Below, in pieces: positions 10,727 to 19,180 of a stretch of 64,000 nt of DNA. The notes under the pieces were generated by a model, which was not told where the DNA came from, did not search any database, and saw only the letters and a program-made list of their open reading frames with translations. The stretch comes from Pantoea nemavictus (GTDB lineage Bacteria > Pseudomonadota > Gammaproteobacteria > Enterobacterales > Enterobacteriaceae): NCBI RefSeq assembly GCF_037479095.1, contig NZ_JBBGZW010000001.1, positions 248,001 to 312,000 on the forward strand, read 5' to 3'. The first letter of the stretch is position 1; each line of letters opens with the position of its first letter. The position numbers and the translations under genes were made by a program.

Positions 10727-10960
10727 AGTGCTGCTGTCCCCCTCCTCGGTCCGTACTGGCTGTCCCCCATCCCGGCCTTCCCCCACAGGTGGGGGAAGGA
10801 GACGCAGCCACGTGCAGCTACAGAACTCACATATAGCAGCATCTTACTCCCCCACAACTGGGGGAAGGAGACGCAGCCACGTGCAGCTACAGAACTCACA
10901 TATAGCAGCATCTTCCTCCCCCACTTGTGGGGGAGGACCGAGGAGGGGGACAGCCAGCAC
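10727..10960. mobile_element. small non-coding element with long inverted ends and 69-bp internal repeats
   Basis: The outer arms at 10736-10752 and 10935-10951 are a perfect 17-bp inverted repeat (GTCCCCCTCCTCGGTCC). They extend outward to about 25 bp with one gap, through GTGCTG. Inside, two 69-bp direct repeats (from 10780 and 10849) each begin with a palindrome of CCCCCA...TGGGGG type, and a third such palindrome begins at 10918. The frames through it are low-complexity and not coding. It looks like a MITE- or REP-like element with no transposase. Confidence 0.7.
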
Positions 10961-11003
10961 GGACAGGAGGGGACAGCCAGCACATTTTGACTAAAGCCAC
11001 CAC

Positions 11004-12383
11004 TCAACCCAACGTCAACTTCCTTTGCGGATGCGACGCGGGCAGCCGGCTCTCTTTGCCGAAAATCTTCTCGCGCAGCGTGCCTGGCTTATACGCCGTC
11101 TGCGCCAGACCGCGCTTCTGCAGCACCGGCACCACATGCTCGACCCACTCATCCCACCAGCCGAGCGTGGTGACGGGTACCACGTTAAAGCCATCAACAC
11201 CGGCATCCGCAAATTGCTGCACGCGATCGGCAATCTGCTCGGGCGTACCGGCAAAACGGCCCGGCAGCAACGCGTGTTGGATCAGGTATTCACGCCACGT
11301 CAGTACGCGGCCCTGGCCGTAATCCGCATCTACCGCGATACGGAATTTCGAGCGCATATGCTGGCTGAACGCCTCGCGACGGCTGAGCTCAGTCAGCGGC
11401 GTGTCGGGATCGATATTGGCCAGATCGATGCCGGAACCGCCGCTGTAGAACCCTTGCAGCGCGTTGATATCGATGTTGTCGAACAGATATTGCTGCTTGC
11501 GCTTCGCCTCCTCCTCGGTGGATCCGATTACGGTTGACAGCATCACCAGCTTTTTCAAATCTTCCGGTTGGCGACCGTAATCCACCACATCCTGATTCAG
11601 GATGGCGATATCTTTGCGCGCGGTATCCGGCGTTTGTGACGGCAGGAAAGTAACTTCGGCATTGCGTGCGGCAAAGCGGCGTCCAGCGTCGGAGTTGCCG
11701 GCCTGGAAGAACACCGGGCTGCGCTGCGGCGACGGCTCAACAATATGCGGCCCCTCCACGCGATAGCGCTTACCGACGTGGTTAATTTTGTGAATCTTAT
11801 CGGCATCGAAAAAGCGATTAGTGGCGGGATCGTGCAGCACCGCGCCCTCTTCCCACGACAGCTCCCACAGTTTGTACGCCACATCCAGATACTCTTGCGC
11901 CCACTCGTAGCGCTCGTCGTGCGACACAATGTCTTGATAGCCGTAGTTGCGGAAGCCGTTGGAGAGATACGAAGTGACGATATTCCAGCCAATACGCCCG
12001 CGGGTAAACTCATCCAGCGAGGAGATCTGGCGCGCAAACGAGAACGGATGCGCCTGAATCACGTTGCTGGTCACCACCAGTCCCAGGTTCTCCGTGGCCA
12101 GCCCCAGCGCTGAGAGGATGGTGATTGGATCGGGTTCGGGGAACTGCGTGCCAGCGCTGATGGTGGTTTTGCCATCGCCATACTCGATGTCATACACCCC
12201 CACCACATCGGCAATGAACAAGGTATCAAACAGCCCTTTCTCCAGGGTTTTCACCGTCTTCACGTAGGCATCAAGCTGGTTGTACCCGTACTGCACCTGG
12301 CCTTCCGGCGTGCGCCAGTAGCCGTGGCTGTGGTGATTGGGCGTGAGGTGCAAAAATCCGTTATAAATCAGTTCGCGTGACAT
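11004..12383 (-). CDS. FMNH2-dependent monooxygenase, NtaA/SnaA/DszA family
   Basis: A 459-residue luciferase-like TIM-barrel monooxygenase. The start is the ATG at 12383 (MSRELIYNGFLHLTPNHHSHG); reading further upstream would enter the next gene's end in another phase. Typical family stretches are FIADVVGVYD, VTSNVIQAHPFSFARQISSLDEFTRGRIGWNIVTS (a family hallmark, shown here in part: FTRGRIGWNIVTS) and VFFQAGNSDAGRRFAARNAE. Members use reduced FMN from a separate reductase to oxidise sulfones, sulfides or aminocarboxylates. It is last in an operon with a peptide-type ABC importer and faces a SfnB/DszC-like flavoenzyme further upstream, so an organosulfur substrate is likely. Confidence 0.9.
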   Translation of the reverse strand: MSRELIYNGFLHLTPNHHSHGYWRTPEGQVQYGYNQLDAYVKTVKTLEKGLFDTLFIADVVGVYDIEYGDGKTTISAGTQFPEPDPITILSALGLATENLGLVVTSNVIQAHPFSFARQISSLDEFTRGRIGWNIVTSYLSNGFRNYGYQDIVSHDERYEWAQEYLDVAYKLWELSWEEGAVLHDPATNRFFDADKIHKINHVGKRYRVEGPHIVEPSPQRSPVFFQAGNSDAGRRFAARNAEVTFLPSQTPDTARKDIAILNQDVVDYGRQPEDLKKLVMLSTVIGSTEEEAKRKQQYLFDNIDINALQGFYSGGSGIDLANIDPDTPLTELSRREAFSQHMRSKFRIAVDADYGQGRVLTWREYLIQHALLPGRFAGTPEQIADRVQQFADAGVDGFNVVPVTTLGWWDEWVEHVVPVLQKRGLAQTAYKPGTLREKIFGKESRLPASHPQRKLTLG

Positions 12384-12402
12384 GTTCGCTCCAATAGCAA
12401 AG

Positions 12403-14025
12403 TTAGGCGACTTCCCGCGCGGCCAGACGTGGCAGCAAGGCAAGTAACTTCTGGGTATAGGGATGGCGCGGGCGATAGAACACCTCATCGGCGGCGCCCT
12501 GCTCGACGGCCAGGCCGTTTTGCATCACCAGCACGCGATCGCTCATGTGATGAATGACGCCGAGGTCGTGCGAGATAAACAGATAGCTGACGCCAAGCTG
12601 CGCCTGCAGATCGCTAAGCAGATCAAGAATCTGCGCCTGAATGGTGACGTCCAACGCCGAGACCGCCTCATCCAGCACGATGACCTGCGGATGGGTGGCG
12701 ATGGCGCGGGCAATCGCCACGCGCTGACGCTGGCCGCCCGACATGCGCGCCGGCCATTGGTTAAGATGTTCCGCGCCGAGTCCAACTGATTGCAGCAGGC
12801 TGATGGCGCGGTCACGCGGGGCGTGCGTTGCCGGATGCTGATCTAAGGCAATCGCGTCCAGCAGGATGTCGGCTACCCGCCAGCGCGGGTCGAAAGATGA
12901 CAGCGGATCCTGATACACCACGGCAATCTGGCGGCGAATCGCACGCTGAGCGGCGGCGGACGCGTGGCTCCACGGCTGGCCAGCAAACCGCACCTCGCCG
13001 CTGTCCGGCGTTTCCAGCGCCAGTGCGATGCGTGACAAGGTGGTTTTGCCAGAACCCGATTCACCCACAACGCCCAGCGTTTCGCCGCGTCGCAGCGTAA
13101 ACGAAACATCGGCTACCGCGCTGTGCCCGCGAAAACGCTTCACGATATGGCGCGCTTCCAGCAGCACTTCCGCCGATTTCGCCACCACTGGCGCCGGTGC
13201 GCCGGGGGCGCTGCCGGAAAGGCGCTGCCCTTTGGTGTGCTCGCTGGGAATGGCGTTGATCAAACCCTGGGTATACGGATGTTGCGGCTGCTGCAGCACC
13301 TGCTGCGCGGCGCCCGCTTCCACAATCGCACCGCCCTGCATCACCAGAATCTGATCGGCGACTTTTGCCACCACCGCCAGATCGTGACTGATCAGAATCA
13401 CGCTGGTGCCGCGATCCAGCATCTGCCGCAGCACCTCCAGCACCTGCGCTTGCACCGTCACATCCAGCGCGGTAGTTGGTTCATCGGCGATTAGGACCTG
13501 CGGATGCAACGCAATCGCCGAGGCGATCAGCGCGCGCTGGCGCAGGCCGCCCGACAACTCGCCCGGTCGCTGGCTGGCGCGATACGCCGCCTGCGGCACG
13601 CCGACCTCTTCCAGCAGCGCGTGCACTTTCTGCTGACGGCTGGCGGCGTTACCCCAGCCGTGCAGCGCCAGCGCTTCGGCAATCTCTTTACCCACCGGCC
13701 GCAGCGGATCGAGTGACACCAGCGCATCCTGCAAAATAAAACCGACTTTGCTGCCGCGCACGCGTCGCCACCAGCCGTCGCTGCGCCCAAGTAGCGTCTC
13801 ACCATTGAGGTTCAGCGTGTCGGCCTGCACCTGCAGCTGATCGCCCGCTAATCCCACCAGCGCGCGCGCCGTGACGCTTTTTCCTGAACCTGATTCACCG
13901 ACCAGCGCCAGACATTGGCCCCGTTGCAGCGCAAAGCTAACGTTCTTCACAATATGGCGCGGCGCGCTGTTCTCAGCGCGCGCCCAGATATTCAGATCAC
14001 GGACTTCAATCACGTTATGGCTCAT
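12403..14025 (-). CDS. ABC importer ATPase with two fused nucleotide-binding domains
   Basis: A 540-residue protein joining DppD-like and DppF-like ATPases. Domain 1 (about 1-255) has Walker A GESGSGKS, signature LSGGLRQRALIA and Walker B VLIADEPTTALD. Domain 2 (about 285-535) has GESGSGKT, MSGGQRQRVAIA and VIVLDEAVSALD. Fused ATPases of this kind power peptide/nickel/opine-type importers. The ATG at 14025 overlaps the upstream permease stop by 1 base (TAATG), and the monooxygenase follows after 19 bp. It should energise the permeases 14025-14882 and 14879-15898 at the inner membrane. Confidence 0.95.
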   Translation of the reverse strand: MSHNVIEVRDLNIWARAENSAPRHIVKNVSFALQRGQCLALVGESGSGKSVTARALVGLAGDQLQVQADTLNLNGETLLGRSDGWWRRVRGSKVGFILQDALVSLDPLRPVGKEIAEALALHGWGNAASRQQKVHALLEEVGVPQAAYRASQRPGELSGGLRQRALIASAIALHPQVLIADEPTTALDVTVQAQVLEVLRQMLDRGTSVILISHDLAVVAKVADQILVMQGGAIVEAGAAQQVLQQPQHPYTQGLINAIPSEHTKGQRLSGSAPGAPAPVVAKSAEVLLEARHIVKRFRGHSAVADVSFTLRRGETLGVVGESGSGKTTLSRIALALETPDSGEVRFAGQPWSHASAAAQRAIRRQIAVVYQDPLSSFDPRWRVADILLDAIALDQHPATHAPRDRAISLLQSVGLGAEHLNQWPARMSGGQRQRVAIARAIATHPQVIVLDEAVSALDVTIQAQILDLLSDLQAQLGVSYLFISHDLGVIHHMSDRVLVMQNGLAVEQGAADEVFYRPRHPYTQKLLALLPRLAAREVA

Positions 14026-14882
14026 TAGCGCTTCTCTCCTTCAGCTCGCTGCTGGATGTAGCGGCCAATTTGCGTAAACGACAGCGCCACCAGCACAATC
14101 GCAATGCCCGGCAACACTTCCAGCCACCACGCCACGGTGACATTAATTTTTCCGGCTTCGAGCAGCGCGCCCCACTCCGGCGACGGCGGCACCACGCCTA
14201 AACCGAGAAACGACAAGCCGGATGCCCACACCACCGATTGTCCGATGCCCAGCGCCACCAGCGAGAACAGCGGTCGGAACACGTTGGGCGCGATGTGCTG
14301 GAGAAACAGCCGATGCCACGGATGACCAAGCGCACGCGCCGCTTCGACGTAGCCGGATTGCTTCACCTGCAGCGCCTGCGCCCGCACTAAACGCGCATAG
14401 CCCGGCGCGGTGCCAATGCCCACCGAGATCAGCAAACTGCTGGCGGACGGCCCCAGCAAAGCGACAAACAGCAGCGCCAGCAGCAGCGTGGGAAACGCCA
14501 GCAAAATCTCCAGCAGGCGATTCACCGGCTCGGCCAGCCAGCGCGGACCGAGCGCGGCGCTGAAGCCCAACACAATGGCGCCGAACAGCGCGATGGCCAT
14601 GGCGCCGATACCAATCAGCAACGACTGGCGCGTGCCCCAGATAATGCGGCTATACAGATCGCGGCCAATATCATCGGTGCCGAGCCAGTTGGTCCACGAA
14701 GGCGCTTGCAGCGCTCGATAGAGATCGGTGGCGAACGGATCGTGCGTCGCCAACACGCCGGGCACCGCCGCTGCGAGAATAAAGAACAGCGCCACAACGG
14801 CGGAAAGCAGCACCGAAAGCGGCAGTTGCCAGCGGGCGCGTTGTGTCTGCGCGCCAGCATATGCGGTGAGATGAGTCGTCAT
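14025..14882 (-). CDS. ABC importer permease, DppC-like
   Basis: A 285-residue inner-membrane permease of the peptide/nickel/opine ABC family. There are about six membrane segments, starting with LSVLLSAVVALFFILAAAV. The N-terminal domain motif HDPFATDLYRALQAPSWTNW followed by LGTDDIGRDLYSR is diagnostic of DppC/OppC, and the coupling helix region ARALGHPWHRLFLQHIAPN carries the EAA motif. It overlaps the DppB-like gene by 4 bp and the ATPase gene by 1 base, so the operon is tightly coupled. It forms the channel with 14879-15898. Confidence 0.95.
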   Translation of the reverse strand: MTTHLTAYAGAQTQRARWQLPLSVLLSAVVALFFILAAAVPGVLATHDPFATDLYRALQAPSWTNWLGTDDIGRDLYSRIIWGTRQSLLIGIGAMAIALFGAIVLGFSAALGPRWLAEPVNRLLEILLAFPTLLLALLFVALLGPSASSLLISVGIGTAPGYARLVRAQALQVKQSGYVEAARALGHPWHRLFLQHIAPNVFRPLFSLVALGIGQSVVWASGLSFLGLGVVPPSPEWGALLEAGKINVTVAWWLEVLPGIAIVLVALSFTQIGRYIQQRAEGEKR

Positions 14883-15898
14883 ACACGACCTCGCAGACGG
14901 GGATCGACGAGCAGGTAAATCAGGTCAACCACCAGGTTAATCACGATGTAGAGGAAACTGATAAGAATCACGATGCCGGAGACCAGCGCGAAGTCCTTGT
15001 TACTGACCGCATTAACCAGCACGTTGCCGAGTCCCGGGCGGGCAAACACCGCTTCTACCAGCACCGCACCCGACAGCAGGTTGCCAATCGCCCAGCCGCT
15101 TAAGGTGATGGCGGGAATCAGCGCGTGGCGCAACACGTGACGCCATCGCACGCCCGCCAGGCTCATGCCGCGCGCCCGCGCCGACAGCACAAACGGTTGC
15201 TGCATGCTGCGCTCAAACTCGTCGCGAATCGCGTGACCAAGAAAGCCCGCCAATGGAATCGCCAGCGTGATCGCCGGAAGCACCGTACCCAGCAGGCTGG
15301 TGCCGCCCACCACCGGGAACCAGCGTAACCCGATGGCGAAGACAATCAGCAGCAGGATGCCAATCCAGTACTGCGGCAATCCGGCCATGATGGTTTCCAG
15401 CGCCGAGCCAAACGCCGCCAGACGACGATGGCGCCCGGCGGTAAGCAGCGTCCACGGAATGGCGATCATCCATGCCAGCAGCAGCGCGGCTATCGCCAGC
15501 GTAAAGGTCGGCAGCAGCTGCTCGGCGATGATGTACACCACCGGGCGCTGCAACTCGAATGAGAAACCAAAATCGGCGTGCAGCAGCTGCCAGAAATAGT
15601 GCAGATACTGCTCAGCGATCGGCTTATCGAAACCGTACTGCGCGTTGATGGGCGCCAGCTCCGCCGGGGTGCGTTCAATCACCTGCCCGGAGGTGATATT
15701 CAGCAGGATGGTGGCGCGATCGCCCGGTAGCACCGACAGCACCAAAAAGGTCACGGTGATGGTGCCCCACAATACAAACAGCGCCGAGGCGATGCGCACG
15801 CTTACGCTGCGCAACAGTGTCACGCTGCGGCTGCGCGCTGCGGCCCGATCCTCAACCCGGCTAGCGCTGCTCTGCGGCGCGGACGTTAATTCACTCAT
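14879..15898 (-). CDS. ABC importer permease, DppB-like
   Basis: A 339-residue inner-membrane permease. An N-terminal cytoplasmic tail of about 30 residues precedes the first membrane helix (SALFVLWGTITVTFLVLSVL). LPGDRA, YGFDKPIAEQYLHYFWQLLHADFG (typical DppB segment, quoted in part: YGFDKPIAEQYLHYFW) and the EAA-like loop SARARGMSLAGVRWRHVLRH support the family. Length and order match DppB. It overlaps the binding-protein gene by 4 bp and the DppC-like gene by 4 bp. Confidence 0.95.
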   Translation of the reverse strand: MSELTSAPQSSASRVEDRAAARSRSVTLLRSVSVRIASALFVLWGTITVTFLVLSVLPGDRATILLNITSGQVIERTPAELAPINAQYGFDKPIAEQYLHYFWQLLHADFGFSFELQRPVVYIIAEQLLPTFTLAIAALLLAWMIAIPWTLLTAGRHRRLAAFGSALETIMAGLPQYWIGILLLIVFAIGLRWFPVVGGTSLLGTVLPAITLAIPLAGFLGHAIRDEFERSMQQPFVLSARARGMSLAGVRWRHVLRHALIPAITLSGWAIGNLLSGAVLVEAVFARPGLGNVLVNAVSNKDFALVSGIVILISFLYIVINLVVDLIYLLVDPRLRGRV

Positions 15899-17508
15899 GG
15901 CTTCTCCTGCACGAAGTACGCATCGTTAAAGTTCAGCAATCCGTTGCCCTGATCCTGCCAAAGCCCGCGGATGTTATGGGCGATGGCGACGTTGTAGGTG
16001 AAGTTGTAGCCGCCGATGGCAATCGCCTGATCGTCAAACCACTTTTGCAGCACGTCGAACTTCTGCTGGCGCAGCTGGGGATTGGGCTCGCGCTGCGCAT
16101 CAAGGATTTGCGCTTCCACCTCGGGATTGTTGAAAAAGCTGGTGTTATTGCCGTTGAACGCGCCGTTCAGCGCATGGTTGTAGACGATGTCGAGGATATT
16201 GGGCGATGGCCACACCCAGTAGCCAAAGCTGATTTCCTTATCCGCCGGACGCGAACGCGCACCGGCAAAGCCTTCGGTTTGCGTCAGCGGAATCAGATCC
16301 AGCTTGATGCCGACGCGCTTGACCTGATCCTGCACCGCCTGCAGCATCAGCGCGCCCTCCTGATCGATAATCGCCTGGATAAATGGCAAACGGGCATCCA
16401 GCGTTTGACCGTCTTTGGTGCGATAACCGGCGGCATCGCGCCCGGTCCAGCCCGCTTGATCCAGCAGCTGATTGGCTTTAGCGATGTTCAGCGAGTAGCG
16501 ATCGTCAACATTCAGATAGAGCGGCGTGCTTTTACTCAGCGAGCCGTTGCCCTCATACGGCACCGCGCCTTTAAATACGGTTTTGACGATCTGCTTGCGG
16601 TCCAGCGCGTAGGCAAATGCCTGACGCACGCGCCGATCGGTGAACGGACCGCGCTGCACATTAAAGGAGAAGGCCTGCGGCCGCCCGGTGGCGACATACG
16701 ACAGGGTTTGATATTGGCGCTGCAGTGCCTGCCACTGCGCCGACGGCGGCTGATAGATTACATCCGCACCGCCGCTGACCAGCGCGCCCCAGCGCGTGGT
16801 GGCATCCGGCACAAATTTCCACTCCAGATGTTTGATATAGGCCGGGCCGTTGTGGTGCGCATTCGGCGGCGCCCAGCGATAATCATCGTTGCGCACAAAG
16901 CTGATACCCTCGCCGCGTACCCAGCGCGCCACTTTCCAGGGGCCGGTGCCCACCGGGCGTAAACACTTCTGTTCGCTGCTGTTATGCGCCAGCGAATCTG
17001 GCGATTGAAAACCATAATGACCATTTGCCAGCACATTATATATTTCCGGATTGGGCTCAGATAAATGCAGCGCCACGGTATAATCATCGACTTTGGTAAA
17101 TCCGGTCATATAAGTGAATCCGTGCCAGCCAATTCCTTTTTGCCACGCTGGATAATTCGCTATCACCGCATCGGCATTAAATATATCGCCATCGGTAAAT
17201 TTCACGTCATGACGTAAATGAAAAGTAATAGTTTTACGATCGGCGGATTCACTCCAGTTGGAAGCCAGCCACGGCCGAATTTGTCCGTTGTCATAACTGA
17301 CTAAATAATCAAATACCTGACGCGACAAATACGCTTGCTGCACCCATCCGCCCCACAAGCAAGGCGGCTCCTGCTCGTGCAGATAGACTAATGTACCGTC
17401 GCTGCTGGTCGGTGCCGAGGTCGCGGCGTTGGCGTTATGCAGCAGCACCGCACCGCTGAGTGCCGCCATTATTGGAATGATTAATCGCTGAATGGGCTTT
17501 GAGATCAT
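15895..17508 (-). CDS. periplasmic substrate-binding protein, family 5
   Basis: A 537-residue solute-binding protein of the SBP_bac_5 (peptide/nickel/opine) family with a signal peptide (1-28, ending ANAA). Recognisable segments are YLVSYDNGQIRPWLASNWSE, ITFHLRHDVKFTDGDIFNADAV and RVRQAFAYALDRKQIVKTVFKG (in part: VRQAFAYALDRKQIV). It lacks a lipobox, so it is a free periplasmic protein. It is the first gene of the operon, and its promoter lies in the 303-bp gap shared with the divergent acyl-CoA-dehydrogenase-like gene. The ligand is unknown; the linked monooxygenases suggest a sulfur- or nitrogen-containing organic compound. Confidence 0.93.
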   Translation of the reverse strand: MISKPIQRLIIPIMAALSGAVLLHNANAATSAPTSSDGTLVYLHEQEPPCLWGGWVQQAYLSRQVFDYLVSYDNGQIRPWLASNWSESADRKTITFHLRHDVKFTDGDIFNADAVIANYPAWQKGIGWHGFTYMTGFTKVDDYTVALHLSEPNPEIYNVLANGHYGFQSPDSLAHNSSEQKCLRPVGTGPWKVARWVRGEGISFVRNDDYRWAPPNAHHNGPAYIKHLEWKFVPDATTRWGALVSGGADVIYQPPSAQWQALQRQYQTLSYVATGRPQAFSFNVQRGPFTDRRVRQAFAYALDRKQIVKTVFKGAVPYEGNGSLSKSTPLYLNVDDRYSLNIAKANQLLDQAGWTGRDAAGYRTKDGQTLDARLPFIQAIIDQEGALMLQAVQDQVKRVGIKLDLIPLTQTEGFAGARSRPADKEISFGYWVWPSPNILDIVYNHALNGAFNGNNTSFFNNPEVEAQILDAQREPNPQLRQQKFDVLQKWFDDQAIAIGGYNFTYNVAIAHNIRGLWQDQGNGLLNFNDAYFVQEKP

Positions 17509-17811
17509 TTTGCTACCGTTTCCCTAATGCAAGCCAATCATCACTTTCCCCGCGGACCTATTCCGCGTGAAATGATATTATCTGGAAATTTAATGGGTGT
17601 TTTTTGGAATAGCGTTTGAATAGAGCACAGATAATCAGCACGGCAAATAACAATATCGGCAGTGAATATGCGAAAGCGGATTTATTGTTCCACATAGTGA
17701 AATAGCGTTTTGATAGCTAGCCAGTGAAATAGCTTAGTGAGAAAAAGCATTATTTAGCGCCCGACGGCGATGACATAGTGAAGGCAAATTTCTTTGCTGG
17801 AGAGCCGCGTC
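17509..17811. promoter_or_regulatory. divergent promoter region of the ABC operon and the flavoenzyme gene
   Basis: A 303-bp AT-rich gap. AGTGAAATAGC occurs at 17696-17706 and again at 17723-17733, 27 bp apart, with weaker forms at 17661 (AGTGAATATGC) and 17776 (AGTGAAGGC). This repeated motif is a candidate activator site. No regulator gene is adjacent, so a global sulfur regulator such as CysB or Cbl is a possibility. Confidence 0.45.
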
Positions 17812-19047
17812 ATGTCGCAAATCGAATCAGGTTGGGGGGCGGGTCCGTCATCCCGTTATGAACAGCTGGCGGAGCGCTTCCGTCCGCTGTTTGAGAAAAT
17901 CCGTGCAGGCGCGATTGAGCGTGAACTGCAGCGTCAACTGCCGCTGGAGCAGATCGCCTGGCTAAAGCAGAGTGGCTTCACCGCGCTGCGGGTGCCGGAG
18001 AGCGCCGGTGGACTTGGCGCCACGCTGCCGGAACTGTTTAATCTGCTGATTGAACTCGGCGAGGCGGATTCCAATCTGGTGCAGTCGATTCGCGGTCATC
18101 TCGGCTTTGTCGAAAATGTGCTGAATAGCGCCAGCAGGAGCTATCGGGAGACGTGGCTGACACGACTGGGACGTGGCGAAATTGTCGGCCCGGCGTGGAG
18201 CGAAACCGGCGATGCGCGCCAGTCTGAATTCTCTACGCGCATCGAGCGCCACGACGACCGTTGGCAGCTAAACGGCCGGAAATTTTACACCACCGGTTCG
18301 CTGTATGCGGACTGGATCGACGTTGGCATCACCGATGAAAATGGCAAAGGCGTGTCGGTAACCGTTGCGCGCAACGCGCCTGGCGTGACGGTGCTGGATG
18401 ACTGGAATGGCTTTGGCCAGACGCTGACCGCCAGCGGCACGGCGATTTTCGACAAGGTGGCCATCGGCGCCGATGACCTCAACGAAGAGGTGCATTTCCG
18501 CTATTCACCGGCGTTCTACCAGCTGATCCATCTGGCAACGCTGGCCGGCATTGGCCGCGCGCAGAGCGGCGAAGTGGCGCAGCAGGTGGCTGCGCGCACG
18601 CGCACTTACAGTAACGGTAATGCGCCGCGCGCCGCTCAGGATGCGCAGGTTTTACAGGTGGTTGGACGCCTGCGCGGTGCGGCCTACAGCAGCGGCGCGA
18701 TAGTGCTGCACGCCGCCAGCGCGGTGCAACGCGCGTTTGATGCGCACCTGAGCGGCGATCAGGAACAGGAAAACCAGGCGGTGGCGATTGCCGAGCTGGA
18801 AGTCTCGCAGTCGCTCAATGTGGTGAGCGATCTGCTGCTTAATGCCAGCTCGACGCTGTTCGATGCATTAGGCGCATCCGCGACGCTGAAACCGCTGGCA
18901 CTGGATCGCTTCTGGCGCAATGCACGTACCCTTTCGTCACACAATCCACGTATTTACAAAGATCGCATCGTCGGGGATTTTGCGGTGAATGGCACTCTAC
19001 CGCCGGAGCAGTGGCGGATTGGTGTGGCGGATAATTCCGCTGTCTAA
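17812..19047 (+). CDS. acyl-CoA-dehydrogenase-like monooxygenase, SfnB/DszC type
   Basis: A 411-residue flavoprotein of the acyl-CoA dehydrogenase superfamily. Features are the N-terminal helical domain (LPLEQIAWLKQSGFTALRVPESAGGLGA), a central beta domain with WSETG and LNGRKFYTTGSLYADWIDV (in part), and a C-terminal helical bundle containing FDALGASATLKPLALDRFWRNARTLSSHNP (in part: DRFWRNARTLSSHNP). The RNARTLSSHNP ending is typical of the SfnB/DszC-like monooxygenase branch rather than beta-oxidation enzymes, which have a catalytic glutamate. I use the ATG at 17812, which has GGAGAG at 17799-17804; a TTG 18 bp upstream is in frame but poorly placed. Probably works with the divergent ABC operon and its monooxygenase. 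Confidence 0.88.
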   Translation: MSQIESGWGAGPSSRYEQLAERFRPLFEKIRAGAIERELQRQLPLEQIAWLKQSGFTALRVPESAGGLGATLPELFNLLIELGEADSNLVQSIRGHLGFVENVLNSASRSYRETWLTRLGRGEIVGPAWSETGDARQSEFSTRIERHDDRWQLNGRKFYTTGSLYADWIDVGITDENGKGVSVTVARNAPGVTVLDDWNGFGQTLTASGTAIFDKVAIGADDLNEEVHFRYSPAFYQLIHLATLAGIGRAQSGEVAQQVAARTRTYSNGNAPRAAQDAQVLQVVGRLRGAAYSSGAIVLHAASAVQRAFDAHLSGDQEQENQAVAIAELEVSQSLNVVSDLLLNASSTLFDALGASATLKPLALDRFWRNARTLSSHNPRIYKDRIVGDFAVNGTLPPEQWRIGVADNSAV

Positions 19048-19072
19048 TCGATATTGATAACCTCATCATCCC

Positions 19073-19112
19073 GTAGCGGCGCAATTTATTGCGCAATAAA
19101 TTGCGCCGCTAC
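19073..19112. repeat. perfect 40-bp palindrome
   Basis: Two 20-base arms (starting GTAGCGGCGCAATTTATTGC) are exact reverse complements with no spacer. A related element lies at 21297-21336. They flank the glxA-like/gap pair. It probably also acts as a terminator hairpin after 17812-19047. Confidence 0.85.
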
Positions 19113-19140
19113 AGATTGTGCAAAAGATTGACTTCATGCG

Positions 19141-19180
19141 ACACTTTGGCTTATTTCGTTAAAGTGTCTTTTTTACGCCA
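19141..19180 (+). promoter_or_regulatory. candidate operator before the GlxA-like gene
   Basis: ACACTTT (19141-19147) and AAAGTGT (19161-19167) form an inverted repeat with a 13-bp spacer, followed by TTTACGCCA (19172-19180) that touches the start codon. TGGCGTAAA-type words recur in front of the downstream gap gene (20152-20188), so the regulator may bind both places. Confidence 0.45.

Noticed and set aside
10736..10951. CRISPR array
   Set aside because: Two 69-bp repeats with palindromes are too long and few, with no unique spacers and no cas genes.
10705..11007. Overlapping small frames on both strands in the repeat element
   Set aside because: Low-complexity translations of direct and inverted repeats; the DNA itself is explained as a non-coding element.
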